Source: Alkalicoccus daliensis (GTDB taxonomy: Bacteria > Bacillota > Bacilli > Bacillales > Salisediminibacteriaceae). From it: a DNA stretch of 64,000 bases. The stretch spans positions 1-64,000 of the forward strand of contig NZ_FNIL01000001.1 in NCBI RefSeq assembly GCF_900103955.1, read 5' to 3'. The notes under the pieces are model-generated. The model ran no database searches. It worked only from the letters and a program-made list of their open reading frames with translations, and was not told the origin of the DNA. Shown piece by piece: positions 59,871-64,000 of the stretch. The stretch's first letter is position 1. Each line of letters begins with the position of its first letter. The position numbers and the translations under genes were made by a program.

Positions 59871-59903
59871 AAAGATGCTTCAGTTTTATTCTGAAGCATC
59901 TTT
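59871..59903 (-). terminator. Terminator of acidic lipoprotein gene
   Basis: A perfect 13-bp stem (AAAGATGCTTCAG / CTGAAGCATCTTT) just downstream of the minus-strand gene. Confidence 0.9.
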
Positions 59904-59911
59904 CTTAGGAA

Positions 59912-60805
59912 TTATCCGTGATTTTCTTCGTCCGGGTCTTCTTCTCCTTCTCCCATTTCTTCTACTGGATCCATTTCTTCGTAGCTTACGTCATCTGCTG
60001 TTACATCATCCAACGTTAACAGACTTTCATCTTCCTCAATCCCCAGTTCATATTCCAAAACATTCATTTCTGTTGATTCCTCTCTGTCTTCTCTGCTTAT
60101 ATTTCTTACTACCCGGACTGGAAAATAAGTTTCTGCATCAAACCAGTATTCAATCGTTTCAGATTCATCCTCAAATATCACATTATGTGCTGTATATCCG
60201 TTGACTTCCTCTTCACCGAGGTACTCAGCATCATGCGTTTCCATATAATTTTCTATAAAAGGAGCTTCCCCAGACTCGTGTGTTTCTTCTTCACGATCCT
60301 CCGGGCTGATGTCAAGCACGTGGACAGTATCAGTATCTTCTGTATAAAACAGAGTTTCTTCCTCATTCACTACAGAAAATTCTTTTGGCCCATCTTCCAT
60401 ATGAGATTCTCTGCGTTGGAAATGTACGTTGTCTTCCTGAGGAAAAAACCAGAATTCCGTTTCTGCAATTTCTTCCTCAGCATCTCCCTCCTGATCAAAA
60501 ATGTGTACAGATTCCTCGTGCACATAATAATTTCCACGTTCCTCTTCCGCTAAAATAACGTCATGCAGGAGTGCTTCTAACTCTTCCTCAGTATCTTCTT
60601 CCTCTTCCTCGGCATCTTCGTTCTGGTTGTTTTCCTCAAGTGCATTAGTATTCAATGATATTTCTTCATTATTATTCACATTTAAATTATTTTCTTCATT
60701 TAGATTATCCTCATTAGAATTATCTTCAGAAGTATCGTCAGAATTACATCCTATTACAAGTGCGGTAATAGCTATAAAACTCGTAAATTGATAAGTTTTT
60801 TTCAT
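59912..60805 (-). CDS. Extremely acidic lipoprotein
   Basis: This 297-residue lipoprotein has lipobox VIGC (Cys20) and a long Asn/Glu/Asp linker (22-80), followed by a beta-rich domain (about 85-275) that recalls LolA/outer-membrane-lipoprotein-sorting folds of Firmicutes (YYVHEESVHIFDQEG, YLGEEEVNGYTAHNVIFED, YWFDAETYFPVRVVR). The acidic surface is an adaptation expected in halophiles. Function unknown. Confidence 0.75.
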   Translation of the reverse strand: MKKTYQFTSFIAITALVIGCNSDDTSEDNSNEDNLNEENNLNVNNNEEISLNTNALEENNQNEDAEEEEEDTEEELEALLHDVILAEEERGNYYVHEESVHIFDQEGDAEEEIAETEFWFFPQEDNVHFQRRESHMEDGPKEFSVVNEEETLFYTEDTDTVHVLDISPEDREEETHESGEAPFIENYMETHDAEYLGEEEVNGYTAHNVIFEDESETIEYWFDAETYFPVRVVRNISREDREESTEMNVLEYELGIEEDESLLTLDDVTADDVSYEEMDPVEEMGEGEEDPDEENHG

Positions 60806-60975
60806 TTAAAACACTCCATTATATTTAAATGTCTTTGTGCCTTATTTCTGTTCCCTTTACCATATCAATAAAACCTGTAAATGCCGCAGCTGATTAAATA
60901 ATACACCGGATAAAGATTGATAAATAATAAGGTTTTCCACTTCATGCAGAAGGAAATCCAGCCTATTGCAATTTT

Positions 60976-60994
60976 TTTAGTACTAGGTCATAAT
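60976..60994 (+). promoter_or_regulatory. FapR-like operator before fabH
   Basis: TTTAGTACTAGGTCATAAT is close to the FapR consensus ATTAGTACCTAGTCTTAAT. FapR represses fatty acid genes until malonyl-CoA releases it. Confidence 0.8.
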
Positions 60995-61030
60995 ATTACA
61001 TATAAGCACGTATTTTGAGGAGGAACAATT

Positions 61031-61963
61031 ATGCGCGTAGGAATTTGGGGCATGGGTACGTATGTGCCGGATTATGTCCTTACCAATCAGGATCTCGAAA
61101 AAAGAATCGATACTTCTGATGAATGGATCAGTACTCGAACAGGAATTAAAGAGCGTCGCATCGCAGCTGACGATGTGGACACTTCACATATGAGTTTTCA
61201 TGCAGCACAAGAAGCTTTGGATAACGCTGGAATCACAGCAGAAGAACTTGATATGATTATCGTAGCAACTGTTACTCCGGATAAAAGCTTTCCGTCTGTA
61301 TCATCGATGCTTCAGCATCAGCTCGGCGCAACGAAAGCTTCAGCGATGGATCTCAGCGCAGCATGTGCCGGATATGTCTACGGGCTCGTTACTGCGAAAC
61401 AATTTATTGAAAACGGAACTTTCAAACACGTGCTTGTAATCGGTACAGAAAAGCTGTCTAAAATTGTGGACTGGGAAGACCGCAATACAGCCGTGCTTTT
61501 TGGTGATGGCTCTGGAGCCACAGTGCTTGGCCCAGTTGCGGAAGACCGCGGTATTCTATCATTTGAACTCGGTTCAGACGGCAGCGGTGGAGAGCATATC
61601 CGCAAAGATGAATATATGGTGATGAATGGCAGGGAAGTATTTAAATTTGCTGTTCGGCAGATGGGGGAATCCAGTTTAAATGTTGTTAAAAAAGCTGGCC
61701 TTACAAAGGATGATGTAGACTTTCTTGTACCTCATCAAGCAAACATACGTATTATGGAAGCTGCACGGGAGCGGCTGGATCTGCCGATTGAAAAAATGTC
61801 CAAAACAGTGGACCGTTACGGAAATACCTCTTCCGCATCTATTCCTCTGTCTCTTAAATATGATTTAGATCAGGGAAATATTAAAGATGGCGATACAGTA
61901 GTGCTCGTAGGATTCGGTGGCGGACTTGTTTGGGGTGCAATAGCGCTTGTCTGGGGAAAATAA
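61031..61963 (+). CDS. fabH: Beta-ketoacyl-ACP synthase III
   Basis: This 310-residue enzyme condenses acyl-CoA with malonyl-ACP to start fatty acid chains. The catalytic triad is C112 (LSAACAGY), H235 (VPHQANIRI) and N265 (RYGNTSSAS). The length is typical. AGGAGG precedes the ATG. It is the first gene of fabH-fabF and preceded by a FapR-like operator. It supplies branched-chain fatty acids in bacilli through preference for branched acyl-CoA starters (family knowledge). Confidence 0.96.
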   Translation: MRVGIWGMGTYVPDYVLTNQDLEKRIDTSDEWISTRTGIKERRIAADDVDTSHMSFHAAQEALDNAGITAEELDMIIVATVTPDKSFPSVSSMLQHQLGATKASAMDLSAACAGYVYGLVTAKQFIENGTFKHVLVIGTEKLSKIVDWEDRNTAVLFGDGSGATVLGPVAEDRGILSFELGSDGSGGEHIRKDEYMVMNGREVFKFAVRQMGESSLNVVKKAGLTKDDVDFLVPHQANIRIMEAARERLDLPIEKMSKTVDRYGNTSSASIPLSLKYDLDQGNIKDGDTVVLVGFGGGLVWGAIALVWGK

Positions 61964-61982
61964 GAAAAGGGGCGACTTTATT

Positions 61983-63224
61983 ATGACGAAAAAAAGAGTA
62001 GTAATTACAGGATACGGAGCAGTGACTCCGCTTGGAAATACAGCTGAAGATACATGGGAAGGCATTAAAAATGGAAAATCAGGAATAAATACTTTTACTC
62101 GCTACGAAGATGCGAATTTCCCGGCGAAAGTGGCAGGGGAAGTAAAAGACTTTGATCCAGGAAATTATATGGATCCAAAAGCAGCGCGCAAAATGGATAG
62201 ATTCACACAATTTGCTGTCGCAGGAGCAAAAATGGCAGTGGAACATGCTGGCCTTGAAATTACAGAGGAAAACGCACCCCGCGTAGGAGTCTGGATCGGA
62301 TCCGGCATTGGCGGAATGGAAACATATGAAAAACAGTTCCGCTTGTATGAAAAAAGAGGATACCGTCGAGTTTCACCTTTCTTTGTGCCGATGCTTATTC
62401 CGGATATGGCAGCCGGTCAAGTATCAATAGAACTTGGAGCGAAAGGGGTAAATTCCTGTTCAGTGACTGCCTGTGCCTCAGGAGCAAATTCTATAGGAGA
62501 TGCCTACCGCACAATTGAGCGTGGTGATGCGGACGTAATGATAACAGGTGGGGCGGAAGCGCCGCTGACAGAAATGTCATTCGCAGGGTTTTCTTCCGCG
62601 AGAGCTTTATCTACAAATGAAGATCCTTTAAAAGCAAGCCGGCCTTTTGATAAGAACCGTGATGGTTTTGTTATGGCAGAAGGGGCAGGAATATTAATTC
62701 TGGAATCTCTGGAAAATGCACAGGCACGAGGTGCAGAAATTTATGGGGAAATTATCGGCTACGGTGCTACAGGAGACGCTTACCACGTAACGGCTCCCGC
62801 TCCAAATGGAGAAGGAGCTTCCCGTGCAATGAAGCAGGCACTGGAACAGGCAGATGTGCAGCCGGAAGAAATCGATTATATTAATGCGCACGGTACAAGC
62901 ACGGAATACAATGATCATTACGAAACAGAAGCGATCAAAACTGTATTTGGCGATCACGCATACAAATTAGCGGTAAGTTCCACTAAGTCCATGACAGGAC
63001 ACCTTCTCGGTGCTGCCGGAGGAATTGAAGCAATCTTTTCGGTACGGGCGCTGCAGGAAAACATTCTGCCACCGACTATGAACTATGAAACACCTGATGA
63101 AAACTGCGACCTAGATGTGGTTCCGAACGAAGCACGCTCCCAGGAAACAAATCTCGTAATCAGTAATTCTTTAGGCTTTGGAGGGCATAACGTTTCTCTC
63201 CTCTTCAGAAAATATACAGGTTAA
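61983..63224 (+). CDS. fabF: Beta-ketoacyl-ACP synthase II
   Basis: This 413-residue elongation enzyme has active-site Cys164 ([10 protein letters not shown]), His in NAHGTST and His in [12 protein letters not shown], then the [10 protein letters not shown] end. It extends acyl-ACP chains. The ATG start was chosen over the upstream frame overlapping fabH; the ribosome-binding GGGG is modest. A strong hairpin follows the stop. Confidence 0.96.
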   Translation: MTKKRVVITGYGAVTPLGNTAEDTWEGIKNGKSGINTFTRYEDANFPAKVAGEVKDFDPGNYMDPKAARKMDRFTQFAVAGAKMAVEHAGLEITEENAPRVGVWIGSGIGGMETYEKQFRLYEKRGYRRVSPFFVPMLIPDMAAGQVSIELGAKGVNSCSVTACASGANSIGDAYRTIERGDADVMITGGAEAPLTEMSFAGFSSARALSTNEDPLKASRPFDKNRDGFVMAEGAGILILESLENAQARGAEIYGEIIGYGATGDAYHVTAPAPNGEGASRAMKQALEQADVQPEEIDYINAHGTSTEYNDHYETEAIKTVFGDHAYKLAVSSTKSMTGHLLGAAGGIEAIFSVRALQENILPPTMNYETPDENCDLDVVPNEARSQETNLVISNSLGFGGHNVSLLFRKYTG

Positions 63225-63570
63225 ATGCAAAAGCTTCTTTTTCCGTAAATGAAAAAGAAGCTTTTGAACGTTTAAAAGGAAAAATTACGGATGTTTATCA
63301 TATTCATTGTTAGGCTTTTCATTCACTTTACTTTGGAAAACGTATATTTGAAAATCATTCACTTTTCCAAAAGGTTCGTTTTATTATGAGAGTAAAAGAG
63401 TCTTTTCTTTGTCATGGGGGTAACGTGAAAAGATGCAGATTGAAGTGAAGCAGGATAACTTCAATCAATGAGACGGAAGTCTTATTTTGTTAGCGCCTTG
63501 AGGTCATTCCTTTATTGTTAAAAGTCTATTATAATAAATGTAAATCAGGCGGGAGAGAGGAGGAACACTG
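63225..63570. other. Intergenic after fabF
   Basis: About 345 bases. A hairpin at the start ends the fab operon. The remainder is AT-rich with a possible -10 (TATAAT about 63532) before the last gene; no other feature seen. Confidence 0.45.
63228..63266 (+). terminator. Terminator of fabH-fabF
   Basis: A 16-bp perfect stem (63228-63243 / 63251-63266) with T-rich arms. Confidence 0.85.
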
Positions 63571-64000
63571 ATGCGCAAATGGGTAACCATTTTTTTAGCA
63601 GCGGCAGGGATATTATTTGTGTTGAATAGTATCGAATTAATTCAGCTTCACTTTTCACAAATTCTCCTGCTCGGAATAACAGTTGTTCTGCTTCTCCTCG
63701 GCTTTGTTTGGTTTCTGCAGGGGATCAGCATTTTTTATCGATCGCTCAAAAGAGATAGAAAACATATTGGAAGACTGACAGCAGGAATTTGGCTGATTAT
63801 TACAGCTTTCGCTGCAGGAAGTCAGTTGTCTGAAAGACTGAATCTGCAGACTGCCGATTTCTGGAGCTGGACTTGGGGGCTGCTTTTATTTTATTTGGCC
63901 TTTAAACTTTTTATGGACAGAGACAGAACAAAAGTAGTGAAATTTGATAAAGAACAAGGCGGCCGCTTAAAAAACCGCAATAAAAAAAATAATACTTTTA
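63571..64000 (+). CDS. Multi-pass membrane protein, LiaF-like N-terminus (cut by window end)
   Basis: The visible 143 codons encode four hydrophobic helices (about 5-20, 29-50, 65-80, 90-110) and then a basic stretch (DRDRTKVVKFDKEQGGRLKNRNKKNN). Small four-helix N-termini followed by a cytosolic region are seen in LiaF/VraT sensors, but the similarity is only topological. Start ATG after AGAGAGGAGG. Truncated by the window. Confidence 0.6.
   Translation, partial: MRKWVTIFLAAAGILFVLNSIELIQLHFSQILLLGITVVLLLLGFVWFLQGISIFYRSLKRDRKHIGRLTAGIWLIITAFAAGSQLSERLNLQTADFWSWTWGLLLFYLAFKLFMDRDRTKVVKFDKEQGGRLKNRNKKNNTF

Noticed and set aside
1-64000. CRISPR array, tRNA or rRNA genes, prophage
   Set aside because: No regular direct-repeat array, no cloverleaf or rRNA-like sequence, and no phage structural genes seen by eye.

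Overview
The window reads as chromosome from a low-GC Gram-positive bacterium of the Bacillaceae. Evidence is the strong AGGAGG ribosome-binding sites with frequent TTG/GTG starts, SigB-type promoters, and Zur, FapR, PadR and YtrA-type operators. The gene set agrees (fabH-fabF, CtaG-SCO, KtrC-like, Med-like, HtrA/PrsA). Many exported proteins are very acidic (Asp/Glu-rich lipoproteins and surface proteins), which suggests a halophilic or haloalkaliphilic member. Genus assignment is inference.

Layout. 1-0.35 kb: truncated IS3/IS150-type element. 0.5-4.2 kb: Met/His-rich lipoprotein followed by a two-component system. 4.6-6.5 kb: amino acid permease and a small SHOCT protein. 6.6-11.5 kb: zinc-limitation region, with an unknown gene plus zinc-free ribosomal protein S14 diverging from a ZnuA-type lipoprotein, a flavoprotein and a CobW-type GTPase; Zur-like boxes lie on both sides. 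11.6-24.5 kb: mixed housekeeping genes (nucleotidyltransferase, VOC, amidohydrolase, GNATs, D,D-carboxypeptidase, photolyase, KtrC-like, CtaG-SCO). 24.7-27.6 kb: molybdopterin operon moeA-mobB-moaE-moaD plus a HesB-like gene. 27.7-35.9 kb: Med-like lipoprotein, DinB, NlpC/P60, DHFR-like, esterase, DUF4825 lipoprotein. 36.2-43 kb: cell-envelope block, with a wall-anchored tandem-repeat protein (MPATG motif), a class F sortase with a C-terminal FN3-like extension, a CiaRH-like two-component system, and a divergent PrsA-like/HtrA-like pair preceded by a perfect TTTAAG-N5-TTTAAG repeat. 43.4-48.9 kb: PadR-HAAS pair, secreted 5'-nucleotidase, YtrA-type GntR plus ABC transporter. 49-60.8 kb: mixed, including two SigB-type stress genes. 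61-63.2 kb: fabH-fabF under a FapR-like operator. The last gene is cut by the window end.

The most notable unexplained signal is a family of intergenic elements of about 107-216 bp at 4.3, 21.3, 43.1 (inverted) and 59.6 kb. They share a two-block core and short terminal inverted repeats, and three of the four have an ATGA or ATAA flank. The other leads are the zinc-starvation cluster, the sortase/substrate pair, and the CiaR-like site controlling surface-protein quality control. Everything here was read by eye from the sequence; no database search was run.
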